From Buttiauxella agrestis ATCC 33320 (GTDB lineage Bacteria; Pseudomonadota; Gammaproteobacteria; Enterobacterales; Enterobacteriaceae), in the NCBI GenBank assembly GCA_024169445.1, contig JALKFA010000001.1, positions 5,077,064 to 5,141,063 of the forward strand: 64,000 nt of DNA. Direction: 5' to 3'. Within the stretch, counting starts at the first letter, position 1. The number at the start of each line of letters is the position of its first letter. Shown one piece after another: positions 27,826-39,981 of this stretch. Made by a program: the position numbers and the translations under genes. Under the pieces are notes generated by a model. It worked only from the letters and a program-made list of their open reading frames with translations, did not search any database and was not told where the DNA came from.

Positions 27826-29382
27826 CTACGCGTGTTTTGCGAGCCACACGTCGAACGGTTCGGTATCTTTAGCTTCAATTTCCCGCTGACGTTGCCACGA
27901 AGCGTCATGCTCCTTCTGCAATACATCTTCGGTCAAAATCTCTAGCGGCTCCTGGATCAGCATCTGACGATATTGCTCAGCCAATGCCAGCCCAGTTCCG
28001 CCAATGCCATTATCAATCATAGACCGCAGAATTCGTGCTGAGTACGTTAATTCAGGATTATCGAAACAGGCGACCAGTTGGTCACACACGTCCTGGTATT
28101 CCGTATTGCCAGCGATACCATCCAGCGTTTCCGCGACACGCCGTAAATCAGCAAACAGGTCTTTGCCCACTTTAGGCAACGGATGCTGTGCGGTTTCACA
28201 ACCCATACCCAACGTCAGGCCTGGTTTGCGCCCTTCCAGAATCACGCGATTCCAGTTTTTACGGGTGCAAAGCAATTCATCACTGCTCATTTCAGGCGCG
28301 TCAGCCAGCACACACCAAATCATAAACAGGTCGAGGAAGCGAACTTGCTGCTCATCAACCCCGATCGGAGAGAACGGGTTAATATCCAGTGAACGCACTT
28401 CGATATATTCAATCCCACCGCGCATCAGAGCGTCAGAAGGCGACTCACCCTCCGCTGTGACACGTTTAGGGCGAATCGGTGCGTAGAGTTCATTTTCGAT
28501 TTGCAGCACGTTGGTGTTGATTTGAAGGCGTTTACCGTCCTTCTCAACTCCCATCTTCGCGTACTCTTCCGAAGGCGTTTTAATGGCACGTTTTAATCCG
28601 GCGACGTAAGTTTCCAGATCGTTAAACGTAATGCCAAGATTGCTCTGAGATTTGTTGGTGTAACCGAGGTCGCTCAAACGCAGTGACGTCGCGTATGGCA
28701 GGTAATTCATGCCACACTCGGTTTTTTCAAATGGCAGCGAGCTTTCTTTCCCTTGCAGGAAAGACGAGCAAATCGCCGGCGATGCACCGAATAAATACGG
28801 GATCACCCAACCGAAACGGTAGTAGTTGCGAATCAGGCGGAAGTATCCGGCGGAAATCGCTTCTTTGCCGCTCTGGGCATCTTCTACGCCCAACCGCGCC
28901 TGCCAAAATTCAAACGGCAACGAAAAGTTGTAGTGAACGCCGGAGATAGTCTGCATCAACGCACCGTAACGGTTTTTCAATCCTTCACGGTAGAGCGTTT
29001 TAAAACGCCCGTTGTTGGATGAACCATACTGCGCCAGTTCGATATTCTGACCGTCGTCGATATAGCACGGCATGCTCAGAGGCCACATGCGTTCCTCACC
29101 CAAATGACGGGCGACATGGCGATGAATATCACGCATGAAGGTCAGCATATGGTCGATGTCACCATCAACCGGAGTGATAAACTCCAGCAGCGCTTCCGCG
29201 AAATCGGTGGTGATCCATTTATGGGTAAACGCTGAACCTAGACTTTCCGGGTGGCCGGTTGTTGCCAACTGACCATCTGGCGTGACGCGCAGCGTTTCAC
29301 GCTCAAGACCACGACGAAGACCTTTTACTGCCTGAGGATGCTGTTCCAGCCAGGCCAGCGCCTGTGATACGTTCGGGATCAA
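27826..29382 (-). CDS. gshA: Glutamate-cysteine ligase GshA
   Basis: The 518-residue enzyme makes gamma-glutamylcysteine, the first step of glutathione synthesis, and equals the E. coli length. [12 protein letters not shown] and the central [10 protein letters not shown] segment are diagnostic. I place the start at a TTG at 29382, preceded by GGGAGGTCAAT, because E. coli gshA also starts with TTG at this point; the longer ATG frame from 29421 adds 13 residues without such a ribosome site. It lies head-on to micA. Confidence 0.95.
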   Translation of the reverse strand: MIPNVSQALAWLEQHPQAVKGLRRGLERETLRVTPDGQLATTGHPESLGSAFTHKWITTDFAEALLEFITPVDGDIDHMLTFMRDIHRHVARHLGEERMWPLSMPCYIDDGQNIELAQYGSSNNGRFKTLYREGLKNRYGALMQTISGVHYNFSLPFEFWQARLGVEDAQSGKEAISAGYFRLIRNYYRFGWVIPYLFGASPAICSSFLQGKESSLPFEKTECGMNYLPYATSLRLSDLGYTNKSQSNLGITFNDLETYVAGLKRAIKTPSEEYAKMGVEKDGKRLQINTNVLQIENELYAPIRPKRVTAEGESPSDALMRGGIEYIEVRSLDINPFSPIGVDEQQVRFLDLFMIWCVLADAPEMSSDELLCTRKNWNRVILEGRKPGLTLGMGCETAQHPLPKVGKDLFADLRRVAETLDGIAGNTEYQDVCDQLVACFDNPELTYSARILRSMIDNGIGGTGLALAEQYRQMLIQEPLEILTEDVLQKEHDASWQRQREIEAKDTEPFDVWLAKHA

Positions 29383-29461
29383 ATTGACCTCCCGCCTGTA
29401 GAATTCATTTTTATTAAGCATAATTGTTTTAAATGGTGATGATAATTATCAGATCACCCAA

Positions 29462-29890
29462 TTAGTGCCACCACGCCATGCCTTGTACCGTTGCAGCCGC
29501 GACAACGAGATAGCGAAGCGCTTTACCAAGGCATAAGAAAAAGATTACCGGTCCCCAGCTCATTCGTAATAAGCCAGCCAACAGGCACAGTAGATCGCCA
29601 ATTAAAGGCATCCAGCTGAGTAATAACGTTGCCGGACCAAAACGCACTAGCCAGGCAGTTGCCTTTCCTTGCCAGCGCGATTGTTCCCGCAACGGGAAAA
29701 AACGTCCAAGAATAACGTTAGTTAAGCCGCCAAGGCTATTACCCATTGTTGCTATTAAAATGAGTAACCAGGTTGGCCCAGAACCTGCAACTAATAACGC
29801 CACCAGAACAGCTTCTGAGCTTCCTGGTAACAATGTTGCGCTAAGAAAACTGCTGGTAAACAGTGAAACAAATGACAGAGTTTCACTCAC
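29462..29890 (-). CDS. yqaA: YqaA, SNARE-associated/DedA-like membrane protein
   Basis: The 142-residue protein has about four hydrophobic segments and the DedA/VTT-like motif SLFTSSFLSATLLPGSSEAVLV with GNSLGG. It matches E. coli YqaA in length and overlaps yqaB by four bases. DedA-type proteins move or flip membrane lipids; no specific role is known for YqaA. Confidence 0.93.
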   Translation of the reverse strand: MSETLSFVSLFTSSFLSATLLPGSSEAVLVALLVAGSGPTWLLILIATMGNSLGGLTNVILGRFFPLREQSRWQGKATAWLVRFGPATLLLSWMPLIGDLLCLLAGLLRMSWGPVIFFLCLGKALRYLVVAAATVQGMAWWH

Positions 29891-30453
29891 AGCAAACGGA
29901 CATCCACGCCATCCATACCAGCGGCACGTGCTGCTTCCAGGCCAAAATCTGCATCTTCAAACACCACACATTTATGCGCAGCAACACCCATTAATTTGGC
30001 GCACAGCAAAAAAGTGTCGGGAGCAGGTTTATGGTTTTTAACGTGATCTGCCGCGACAACAGCGGAGAAATACTGACGTAAGCCCAAATGATTAAGCAGC
30101 GCTTCGGCAATATCGCTTTCACTACCGGTACCGACAGCCATAGGACGACGCCCATGCCAGGATTTAACGACATCAATGAGAGGAAGCGGGCGCACAGTAT
30201 CAAGAAGCATAGCCCTTACGGCCTGCGTCTTTTCCTGCGCCAGACGATGAGGATCAAGATCTGCACGATTGAGTTCGATAATCGCCTGCGCGATACGCCA
30301 GGTTGGGGAGCCATTCAACGCAACCATAGCTTGCTCATCAAACTGCATGCCATAGCCCGCTAGCGTCTCACGCCACGCCTTACGATGTGTTGGTTCGGTA
30401 TCGAGGATGGTTCCGTCCATATCGAAAATCAGGCCGTCGTAACGTTCGTACAT
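29887..30453 (-). CDS. yqaB: HAD-family sugar phosphatase YqaB
   Basis: The 188-residue haloacid dehalogenase family protein has the nucleophile motif FDMDGTILDTEP, a TGSES motif II and the KPAPDTFLL and FEDADFGLEAARAAGM motifs III and IV. E. coli YqaB dephosphorylates fructose-1-phosphate and related sugar phosphates. The ATG at 30453 gives the E. coli MYERY start behind a GAGGGATG ribosome site; a TTG at 30474 is rejected. Confidence 0.94.
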   Translation of the reverse strand: MYERYDGLIFDMDGTILDTEPTHRKAWRETLAGYGMQFDEQAMVALNGSPTWRIAQAIIELNRADLDPHRLAQEKTQAVRAMLLDTVRPLPLIDVVKSWHGRRPMAVGTGSESDIAEALLNHLGLRQYFSAVVAADHVKNHKPAPDTFLLCAKLMGVAAHKCVVFEDADFGLEAARAAGMDGVDVRLL

Positions 30454-30617
30454 CTCATCCCTCACATCACTCAATATTGAGGCGTTACTTTAGCGTAAAC
30501 CAATAATATTGTCGCTTATTTGTAATTGAGATAGTACAGAAGGTGACTAATGGGTTTGTGTGGTGTTACTGGGGAGTTTAAGAGTTACTTTCGGGGAATT
30601 AAAACTGGAGAAAAATA

Positions 30618-30694
30618 TGGTGCACCCAGGAAGATTCGAACTTCCGACCGCTCGGTTCGTAGCCGAGTACTCTATCCAGCTGAGCTATGGGTGC
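30618..30694 (-). tRNA. tRNA-Arg(ACG), copy 1
   Basis: A 77-base cloverleaf with encoded CCA. Acceptor GCACCCA pairs with TGGGTGC, and the anticodon stem CTCGG encloses CTACGAA, giving anticodon ACG (inosine-modified in vivo, reading CGU, CGC and CGA). It corresponds to one of argV/Y/Z/Q of E. coli. Last copy on the transcript running from serV. Confidence 0.97.
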
Positions 30695-30755
30695 ATCGGG
30701 TTACTGCTTTACTACTGATTCAATGTCACTGAACTTGCCGTAACATCGAAGAAGA

Positions 30756-30889
30756 TGGTGCACCCAGGAAGATTACTCGCCTGGGCTCGCCCTAAAGGGC
30801 CGTTGCTAAAGCAACGTTATCTTCCCTTGTGCTTGCTGAGAAATCAAATTTCTCTGAAGCGATACCATTGCTGATATTTAGGAAAAATA
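30756..30889 (-). repeat. tRNA-end repeat A: 19-base tRNA-Arg 3' stub plus ~115-base spacer segment
   Basis: Bases 30756-30774 are identical to the last 19 bases of tRNA-Arg including CCA, but the rest of the tRNA is missing. Instead the sequence continues into a segment of about 115 bases (30775-30889) with two hairpins, GCCCT-AAA-GGGC and CGTTGCTAAAGCAACG. It lies between tRNA copies 1 and 2. The 61-base spacers on the other side of the stub and between copies 2 and 3 are identical. The arrangement recalls the rtr repeats of E. coli tyrT, which also contain 19 bases of tRNA 3' end. Confidence 0.8.
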
Positions 30890-30966
30890 TGGTGCACCCA
30901 GGAAGATTCGAACTTCCGACCGCTCGGTTCGTAGCCGAGTACTCTATCCAGCTGAGCTATGGGTGC
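30890..30966 (-). tRNA. tRNA-Arg(ACG), copy 2
   Basis: Identical in sequence to copy 1: 77 bases, anticodon ACG, CCA encoded. It is followed on the plus side by a 61-base spacer identical to the one beside copy 1, showing that tRNA and spacer were duplicated together. Confidence 0.97.
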
Positions 30967-31027
30967 ATCGGGTTACTGCTTTACTACTGATTCAATGTCA
31001 CTGAACTTGCCGTAACATCGAAGAAGA

Positions 31028-31104
31028 TGGTGCACCCAGGAAGATTCGAACTTCCGACCGCTCGGTTCGTAGCCGAGTACTCTATCCAGCTGAGCTATGG
31101 GTGC
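31028..31104 (-). tRNA. tRNA-Arg(ACG), copy 3
   Basis: Identical to copies 1 and 2 over 77 bases with anticodon ACG and encoded CCA. Upstream on the minus strand lies repeat B. Confidence 0.97.
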
Positions 31105-31167
31105 ACAGGATTACTTCTTTTACTGCTGACTTAATGCTGTTTGTTGTTCTAAACAACATCAACAAGA

Positions 31168-31300
31168 TGGTGCATCCGGAGCGTTACTCACGGTGCTTGC
31201 CCTGACGGGCCGTTGCTTTAGCAACGTTTTTCTCCCTGTTGTTCGCTAAGAAATTAACTTTCTTTGCAACACTACCGGTGCAAAATGGTAGTAGGAAGAA
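31168..31300 (-). repeat. tRNA-end repeat B: diverged 3' stub plus spacer segment
   Basis: A second stub (31168-31186) is joined to a ~114-base segment that is clearly homologous to that of repeat A, including the paired hairpins GCCCTGACGGGC and CGTTGCTTTAGCAACG. The stub ends GGATGCACCA, which is the E. coli-type tRNA-Arg 3' end, whereas the four intact genes end GGGTGCACCA. The stub may keep an older acceptor sequence. Confidence 0.75.
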
Positions 31301-31377
31301 TGGTGCACCCAGGAAGATTCGAACTTCCGACCGCTCGGTTCGTAGCCGAGTACTCTATCCAGCTGAGCTATGGGTGC
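31301..31377 (-). tRNA. tRNA-Arg(ACG), copy 4
   Basis: Identical to the other three copies over 77 bases. It lies only four bases from the 3' end of tRNA-Ser, so both must be cut from one precursor. Confidence 0.97.
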
Positions 31378-31381
31378 AAAA

Positions 31382-31474
31382 TGGCGGTGAGGCGGGGATT
31401 CGAACCCCGGATGCAGCTTTTGACCGCATACTCCCTTAGCAGGGGAGCGCCTTCAGCCTCTCGGCCACCTCACC
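31382..31474 (-). tRNA. serV: tRNA-Ser(GCT)
   Basis: A 93-base class II tRNA with long variable arm, acceptor GGTGAGG pairing with CCTCACC, anticodon loop CTGCTAA (anticodon GCT, reading AGC and AGT) and encoded CCA. It is first in the tRNA operon downstream of csrA, as serV is in E. coli. Confidence 0.97.
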
Positions 31475-31536
31475 ACACGCCTCTTTCGAGGTGTACCGTT
31501 GAACTTGTTTCTGCTCATCGGCACTGCGTGGCGCAC

Positions 31537-31564
31537 ATATTACTTTCCCGCACTTATAAGTCAA
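31537..31564 (-). promoter_or_regulatory. Promoter of the serV-argVYZQ tRNA operon
   Basis: On the minus strand TTGACT (31564-31559) and TAATAT (31542-31537) are separated by 16 bases and followed by GTGCGCCACG, a GC-rich discriminator typical of stable RNA promoters under stringent control. Confidence 0.8.
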
Positions 31565-31765
31565 ACAATTTTTCCCAACTCAGTTTCAATTGCACACTTC
31601 GCGCACAATTAGGGTGAATTCACGGCAAAAAGAGTGTTTTATCAACTAACAAGATGGGGTTTATAGAGGTACGAAAGCATTCGGGATAAGTAAGAAATTG
31701 TGGGCATGACAGAAGAAACAGGAGGGATTGCGAGATAAAGCGAAGAAAATAGTGCTCTAAAGGAA

Positions 31766-31792
31766 GCGTCTCGCTAGCAGATAGCGAGACGC
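31766..31792 (-). terminator. Terminator of csrA
   Basis: Eleven-base arms GCGTCTCGCTA and TAGCGAGACGC with a five-base loop lie just after the csrA stop, followed on the minus strand by TTCCTTTA. Confidence 0.75.
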
Positions 31793-31799
31793 AGTAACT

Positions 31800-31985
31800 T
31801 TAGTAACTCGTTTGTTGCGATTTTTCAGCCTGGATACGTTGGTAGATCTCTTCGCGGTGTACAGAAACTTCCTTCGGGGCGTTAACACCAATACGAACCT
31901 GGTTACCTTTTACCCCAAGTACTGTCACGGTCACCTCATCCCCAATCATGAGGGTCTCACCAACTCGACGAGTTAGAATCAGCAT
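31800..31985 (-). CDS. csrA: Carbon storage regulator CsrA
   Basis: The 61-residue RNA-binding protein begins [16 protein letters not shown] and ends with the QTSY tail; by eye it appears identical to E. coli CsrA. L4, R6 and R44 of the RNA-binding surface are present. The dimer binds GGA motifs in leaders and represses or stabilises mRNAs, and is titrated by CsrB/CsrC. It sits between alaS and the tRNA operon as in E. coli. Confidence 0.98.
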   Translation of the reverse strand: MLILTRRVGETLMIGDEVTVTVLGVKGNQVRIGVNAPKEVSVHREEIYQRIQAEKSQQTSY

Positions 31986-32183
31986 TCTTTGCTCCTTGAA
32001 AGATTAAAAGAGTCGGGTCTCTCTGTATCCCGGCGTTCTCCATCATATACGACAAAAAGTAAGTAGTGACAAACACATAAAGTGTCACTCACCACGACAT
32101 TACATTCTGTTATGAATAAGTCTAGCCGATATACGCAACTTTAACCTGACTTTATCATTATTGAGTATGTGCAAATTTAAGAA

Positions 32184-32213
32184 GACGCTATAACCTAAAT
32201 GAGTTATAGCGTC
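32184..32213 (-). terminator. Terminator of alaS
   Basis: GACGCTATAAC and GTTATAGCGTC form an eleven-base stem with an eight-base loop, followed on the minus strand by TTCTTAAATTT. Confidence 0.75.
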
Positions 32214-32235
32214 TGTCTGCACTTTATTTTTTTAC

Positions 32236-34863
<2,628 letters not shown>

Positions 34864-35023
34864 AATTATCCTGAAATCAAGCTAACGAGGAGTTGCAAAC
34901 CTGACATAGCCAATTTTGATACTTTGGCCTTGACCTGTTTACCTGGAAAAAGTGGGAATAAGATAAGTTTTCTGATGAGGGAAGTAAAATCCCGTGTATG
35001 CCTAATCTGCAAAATTTCGGTAT

Positions 35024-35530
35024 TTATCTTGAATAAACGGCCTGGATGTCTTCCATAAAGAAACCACGATACTGAAGATAGCGCTGCACTTTGGCCCGCT
35101 CTTTCCATTCCGTAGGAAGTTGCTCACCAAATTTTCGCTCGGCAATGTCTCGCGCCATCTCTTGCCAGTCTATTTCGCAATTTTCCATGGCGGCTTCGCT
35201 CAGTTCACGCGCGATACCTTTACCCTGCAATTCCTGACGGATACGTTGCGGGCCATAACCTTTGCGGCTGCGGCTTGCGATAAAACGCGAAGCGAACTGA
35301 GCATCGTCCAGCCAGCGGTGTTCATAACACCAGGCAATAACTTTTTCGATATCTTCAGGAGTAAACGGGTCTTCTTCCGCTCTTGGTTTTCCGGGAAACG
35401 TGGGTTGTGCAGCAAGTTTACGGCGGAGTTCTTGTTCGCTGTGATCGCGCATCGCCAGGATACGAGTGGCTTTGTCTAATAAGCGGGACCAGGCGCTGCG
35501 GCGAGTAGAAGGAGTAATAGGTTCAGGCAT
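35024..35530 (-). CDS. recX: RecA regulator RecX
   Basis: The 168-residue helical repeat protein matches E. coli RecX (166 residues) and has the [18 protein letters not shown] segment typical of the family. RecX inhibits RecA filament growth. It starts 78 bases after recA behind an intrinsic terminator, so it is expected to be made by read-through from the SOS-induced recA promoter. Confidence 0.95.
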   Translation of the reverse strand: MPEPITPSTRRSAWSRLLDKATRILAMRDHSEQELRRKLAAQPTFPGKPRAEEDPFTPEDIEKVIAWCYEHRWLDDAQFASRFIASRSRKGYGPQRIRQELQGKGIARELSEAAMENCEIDWQEMARDIAERKFGEQLPTEWKERAKVQRYLQYRGFFMEDIQAVYSR

Positions 35531-35577
35531 GACGGATAACCTGTATAGAAGAAAAGTGCAGTAAAGCAGATAAAGAC

Positions 35578-35599
35578 AAGGGCTGCCGTGGCAGCCCTT
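35578..35599 (-). terminator. recA terminator (recX read-through point)
   Basis: AAGGGCTGCC and GGCAGCCCTT form a ten-base stem and the minus strand continues CTTGTCTTTATC. It stands between recA and recX, as in E. coli, where partial read-through feeds recX. Confidence 0.75.
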
Positions 35600-35607
35600 A
35601 CTAGTAT

Positions 35608-36717
<1,110 letters not shown>

Positions 36718-36741
36718 TTACTATGCTGTTTTGTTGTGCCA

Positions 36742-36769
36742 ATTATACTGTATGGTCATACAGTATCAA
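36742..36769 (-). promoter_or_regulatory. recA promoter with LexA (SOS) box
   Basis: The LexA box TACTGTATGGTCATACAGTA at 36746-36765 matches the E. coli recA box in all but a few central bases. On the minus strand TTGATA (36769-36764) and TATAAT (36747-36742) with 16 bases between form the promoter, so the operator fills the whole spacer. The last codons and stop of pncC also lie inside it. Confidence 0.93.
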
Positions 36770-37265
36770 GCTTATTTTTGAGAAATTCTTCCCACAGGGT
36801 TTGCACTGCATATTCCGTGGCCTGGCGGCGAACGGCATCACGGTCACCTTCAAAAAGCTGATGGCGAGCGACAGTGCCTTCAAGCTTTGAGCTGAAGCCA
36901 AACCACACGGTGCCGACAGGTTTTTCCTCGCTGCCACCATTTGGTCCGGCGATACCACTGACTGCAATCGCGTAGTCCGCAGCGGCGGCATATAACGCCC
37001 CCTGAGCCATTTCACGCACCACGGCTTCACTGACTGCACCGTGGGTTTCCAGCGTCCCGCTATCCACACCAATCATTTGATGTTTAGCTTCGTTACTGTA
37101 GGTAACAAAGCCACGTTCAAACCAGGCGGAACTGCCTGAAACATCAGTAATCACCTTGGCAATCCAGCCACCGGTGCAAGATTCCGCCGTCGTGATGGTG
37201 GCACCAAGCTGCCCAAGCGCTTCGCCCAACTGGTGGCTTAATTGGCGCAATGTTTTCTCTGTCAT
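36756..37265 (-). CDS. pncC: Nicotinamide-nucleotide amidohydrolase PncC (YgaD)
   Basis: The 169-residue CinA C-terminal-type enzyme deamidates NMN in NAD recycling. TTAESCTGGWIAKVITD and FVTYSNEAKHQMIGV contain the catalytic serine and lysine. The ATG at 37265 has a GGAGCC ribosome site; the frame from 37286 adds seven residues. The final codons lie in the recA promoter and LexA box, so its stop codon is part of the SOS operator. Confidence 0.94.
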   Translation of the reverse strand: MTEKTLRQLSHQLGEALGQLGATITTAESCTGGWIAKVITDVSGSSAWFERGFVTYSNEAKHQMIGVDSGTLETHGAVSEAVVREMAQGALYAAAADYAIAVSGIAGPNGGSEEKPVGTVWFGFSSKLEGTVARHQLFEGDRDAVRRQATEYAVQTLWEEFLKNKLDTV

Positions 37266-37367
37266 ATTGGCTCCGATTGTAGACATATCGCAGGGTCACA
37301 CGATAGCACTTAACCGTGCTTTCAGAGGATTACATTCAATAACGCGAGGCACTTCCAGAGAAAAGAA

Positions 37368-37387
37368 CGGCCAGCGAATGCTGGCCG
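37368..37387 (-). terminator. Terminator of the zinc ABC operon
   Basis: CGGCCAGC and GCTGGCCG form an eight-base stem around GAAT, followed on the minus strand by TTCTTTTCTC. Confidence 0.75.
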
Positions 37388-37393
37388 GATAAA

Positions 37394-38272
37394 TCATTTC
37401 ATACTGTTAGCGATGGCTTCCACATTATGCTTAAAAGCCATCTCATAAGTGCTGGCAGGACCGTCGGCATCAGACAATGCTTCAGGATAAAGTTCACCGC
37501 CCGGTTGTGCACCACTCGCGGCAGCAATTTGTTTTACCAGACGGGGGTCAGTCTGGTTCTCAATGAAGTATGTTTTGATGTGCTGGTTTTTGAGCTGTTT
37601 GATTAGCCCAGCGACATCACTGGCATTCGCTTCAGCTTCAGTCGAGAAGCCAACAGGCGCGAGGAAAGCCACCCCATACTCTGCGCCAAAATAGCCAAAG
37701 GCATCATGGCTGGTCAGCACTTTACGGTGCGATTTAGGAATCGATTCAAAGCGTGTTTTGGCCCAGCTATCCAGCAGTTTCAGGCGAGTAACGTACTCGC
37801 TGCCGCTTTCATTGATTGCCGCCGCATCTTGTGGGTCTGCCGCCATCAGCGCCTTCATAATATTCTGTGCGTAGATCGCGCCATTCTCAGCACTGTTCCA
37901 GGCATGCGGGTCAGTAATTTGTTTACCGTCTTCGACCATGCTGCGGCTGGAAATACCTTCAGAAGCAACAATGACTTTACCTTTATAGCCTGATGCACTC
38001 ACCAGACGGTCCATCCACCCTTCCATTCCCAGCCCGCTGACAATAACCACGTCAGCTTTGCTTAGCGCGACGCTGTCTTGCGGCGAGGGTTCAAAACTAT
38101 GCGGATCACCGTTTGGCCCGACCAGGCTTTTTACCGTGACATGTTCACCGCCGACTTGTTTCGCCATATCAGCCAGCACCGTGAAACTGGCGACCACATT
38201 GAGGTTTTTCGCCAGCGCCGCCTGGCTGGAACAAGCCAGCACCAATGACATCATCATCCCAAAACGTTTCAT
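37394..38272 (-). CDS. Zinc/manganese ABC transporter, periplasmic binding protein
   Basis: The 292-residue cluster A-I metal-binding protein has a signal peptide (cleavage after AALA at about residue 21) and metal-ligand motifs GDPHSFEPSP, DPHAWNS and SHDAFGYF plus a C-terminal DADGPA. Three histidines and a late acidic residue point to zinc (ZnuA/AztC-like) rather than manganese, where the third position is usually glutamate. No histidine-rich loop is present, unlike E. coli ZnuA. It overlaps the permease gene by four bases. A Zur box precedes the operon. A second zinc system of this kind is known in Klebsiella (ZniABC); identity with it is not proven. Confidence 0.85.
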   Translation of the reverse strand: MKRFGMMMSLVLACSSQAALAKNLNVVASFTVLADMAKQVGGEHVTVKSLVGPNGDPHSFEPSPQDSVALSKADVVIVSGLGMEGWMDRLVSASGYKGKVIVASEGISSRSMVEDGKQITDPHAWNSAENGAIYAQNIMKALMAADPQDAAAINESGSEYVTRLKLLDSWAKTRFESIPKSHRKVLTSHDAFGYFGAEYGVAFLAPVGFSTEAEANASDVAGLIKQLKNQHIKTYFIENQTDPRLVKQIAAASGAQPGGELYPEALSDADGPASTYEMAFKHNVEAIANSMK

Positions 38273-39153
38273 TTAATCCCCTTGCTTGTTGTTATCCAGC
38301 CTCTACAAAGGCTCCGAGCCAGTCCGCTGCGCGAACCGAAAAGTATTGAGATAAAGAAGCCAACGCTTGCCGTCAGAACAATCGCCGGTCCAGCAGGCAG
38401 TGCGGCGGCAAAAGACCATGCCAGCCCAATCCATGCCGATAGCAAACCGCAGACCACCGCAATAAACATCGCCCCAGGTAGCGTTTTCGCCCAGCAGCGC
38501 GCCGAAACTGCTGGCAGCATCATTAGCCCGACGGACATCAGCGTGCCGAGGATTTGAAATCCGGCGACCAGGTTAAGCACCAACAGTGCAAGAAAAACAC
38601 CATGAATAAGATGAGGTGCCTGGCGGTTATTGACCTGCAAGAAGCTGCGGTCAAAGGTTTCCATCACCAGCCCGCGATATAAACCCGCCAGGATAAGTAA
38701 CGTTACGCTGGCAATCACGCCAACGAAGATTGTTGCCTGATTATCGACGGCCAGTATTGAGCCAAATAAAAGGTGCAGCAGGTCAACACTGGAGCCGCGA
38801 AGCGAAATGAGTGTGACACCTAACGCCAGCGAGCCGAGGTAAAAACCTGCAAAACTAGCATCCTCTTTAAGTTGGGTTCGTGAGCTCACCAGGCCGGAAA
38901 TTAATGCCACCAGCACCCCCGCAACAAAGCCGCCAATCCCCATGGCAACCAGCGACATACCTGCCAGCAAATAGCCCACCGCAACGCCCGGCAGGATGGC
39001 ATGAGAAAGTGCATCCCCCACCAGGCTCATACGCCTTAGCAGCAAGAAAATCCCCAACGGAGCGGTGCTCAGTGATAAAGCCAGGCACGCAACGAGCGCG
39101 CGGCGCATAAAACCGTAATCAATAAACGGTTCCAAGAAGAAGTGATAAATCAT
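38269..39153 (-). CDS. Zinc/manganese ABC transporter, permease
   Basis: The 294-residue ABC-3 family permease has eight or nine hydrophobic helices and the LVGDALSHAILPGVAVGY motif of metal permeases such as ZnuB and MntB. It overlaps the ATPase gene by four bases upstream and the binding protein gene by four downstream, so all three are translated as a unit. Confidence 0.88.
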   Translation of the reverse strand: MIYHFFLEPFIDYGFMRRALVACLALSLSTAPLGIFLLLRRMSLVGDALSHAILPGVAVGYLLAGMSLVAMGIGGFVAGVLVALISGLVSSRTQLKEDASFAGFYLGSLALGVTLISLRGSSVDLLHLLFGSILAVDNQATIFVGVIASVTLLILAGLYRGLVMETFDRSFLQVNNRQAPHLIHGVFLALLVLNLVAGFQILGTLMSVGLMMLPAVSARCWAKTLPGAMFIAVVCGLLSAWIGLAWSFAAALPAGPAIVLTASVGFFISILFGSRSGLARSLCRGWITTSKGIK

Positions 39154-39845
39154 GCGGATAACGCCAGATTATTACTGACTTGCGAATAACGAGGTAACAC
39201 TTCAGCAGCGTCCCCCCAATGGAAATGATCTTGTGTAAGCAATAAAACCTGTGGGAAATGCCGGCTAACACGTTGGTTATCATGCAGCACAGCCAGTACC
39301 GTTTGGCCCGCCTGATTCATTTGGCAGATTAACGACATCAGGAAATCGCTGGTTTGCGAATCGACCCCGGTAAAAGGCTCATCGAGCAGCACCAGCGGCG
39401 CATTTTGCACCAGTAAGCGAGCAAACAGCATTCTCTGAAACTGGCCGCCAGAAAGCATTTCGATAGGCTGATGGCGGTAAGCGCTCAAGCCAACTCGTTC
39501 GATGGCATCGGCTATCCGCAGGCGGTGTTGACGCTTCAATGCGGAAAACAGGCTGCGGGCAGGCCACGCCCCCATACACACCACATCGTAAACCGTGACA
39601 GGAAACTGTCTTTCCATTTCAGCCAGTTGCGGCAACCACGCAATGCGCGGAGCACACCCATCGGTAAACTGCAGTTGCCCCGATACCGGTGCCTGTAACT
39701 TCAATAATGTTTTAAGGAGGGTCGATTTCCCGGTGCCGTTGGCACCAATAATGGCGGTCATGCTGCCTTGCACAATATGGCCGGTAAGTGCAGGTGCCAC
39801 CGCCCTTCCCTGATAACCCAATACCACTTGATTCAACGAGATCAT
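39150..39845 (-). CDS. Zinc/manganese ABC transporter, ATPase
   Basis: The ATPase has Walker A GANGTGKST, the signature LSGGQFQRMLFARLL and Walker B PLVLLDEPFTGVD. I use the ATG at 39845 (231 residues) because the family starts at MISL-N-V-LGY and because this ATG overlaps the stop of a short upstream frame in an ATGA junction, the same arrangement as at the other two gene junctions of the operon. A longer frame to 39974 would add 43 residues with no homology and would overlap that short gene. Confidence 0.88.
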   Translation of the reverse strand: MISLNQVVLGYQGRAVAPALTGHIVQGSMTAIIGANGTGKSTLLKTLLKLQAPVSGQLQFTDGCAPRIAWLPQLAEMERQFPVTVYDVVCMGAWPARSLFSALKRQHRLRIADAIERVGLSAYRHQPIEMLSGGQFQRMLFARLLVQNAPLVLLDEPFTGVDSQTSDFLMSLICQMNQAGQTVLAVLHDNQRVSRHFPQVLLLTQDHFHWGDAAEVLPRYSQVSNNLALSA

Positions 39846-39955
39846 GGCAGTGCAATCGCCCAGCGAATAGCCAGCCATAAACCGGCGAGCAGCATTAAGA
39901 CTGCACAAAACCGGGCTGATGCCGCCACGGTGAAAAGTGTCCGTAAAGGATTCAT
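39842..39955 (-). CDS. Unrecognised 37-residue membrane peptide heading the zinc operon
   Basis: On the minus strand an ATG at 39955 opens a frame of 37 codons that ends in TGA at 39844-39842, overlapping the ATPase start by four bases. The peptide starts MNPLRTLFTVA, and residues ~16-36 form one hydrophobic helix (including LMLLAGLWLAIRWAIALP), so it is a single-span membrane peptide. It lies 27 bases downstream of the Zur box and is the first frame of the transcript. All other junctions in the operon also overlap by four bases, which supports coupled translation. The ribosome site is weak. I do not recognise the family; it may be a small accessory subunit, a leader that couples translation, or chance. 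Confidence 0.5.
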   Translation of the reverse strand: MNPLRTLFTVAASARFCAVLMLLAGLWLAIRWAIALP

Positions 39956-39981
39956 TGCAGGAAAAAGCCTTCAATTTGATT

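Larger units (their letters stand above)
31475..31799. other. csrA-serV interval with tRNA promoter and csrA terminator
   Basis: The interval holds the tRNA operon promoter near serV (31537-31564) and the csrA terminator at 31766-31792. The 200 bases between are AT-rich with no open frame or repeat that I can support. Confidence 0.7.

Noticed and set aside
30756-30774. The 19-base stub as a fifth tRNA-Arg gene
   Set aside because: Only the 3' end is present; the anticodon arm and acceptor 5' half are missing, so it cannot fold as tRNA.
30550-31439. Open frames across the tRNA-Arg genes sharing the peptide around KIRTSDRSVRSRVL
   Set aside because: They are tRNA genes read as protein on the opposite strand.
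39846-39974. Longer ATPase starting at 39974
   Set aside because: The extra 43 residues show no ABC homology and overlap a separate short frame; the ATGA junction favours 39845.
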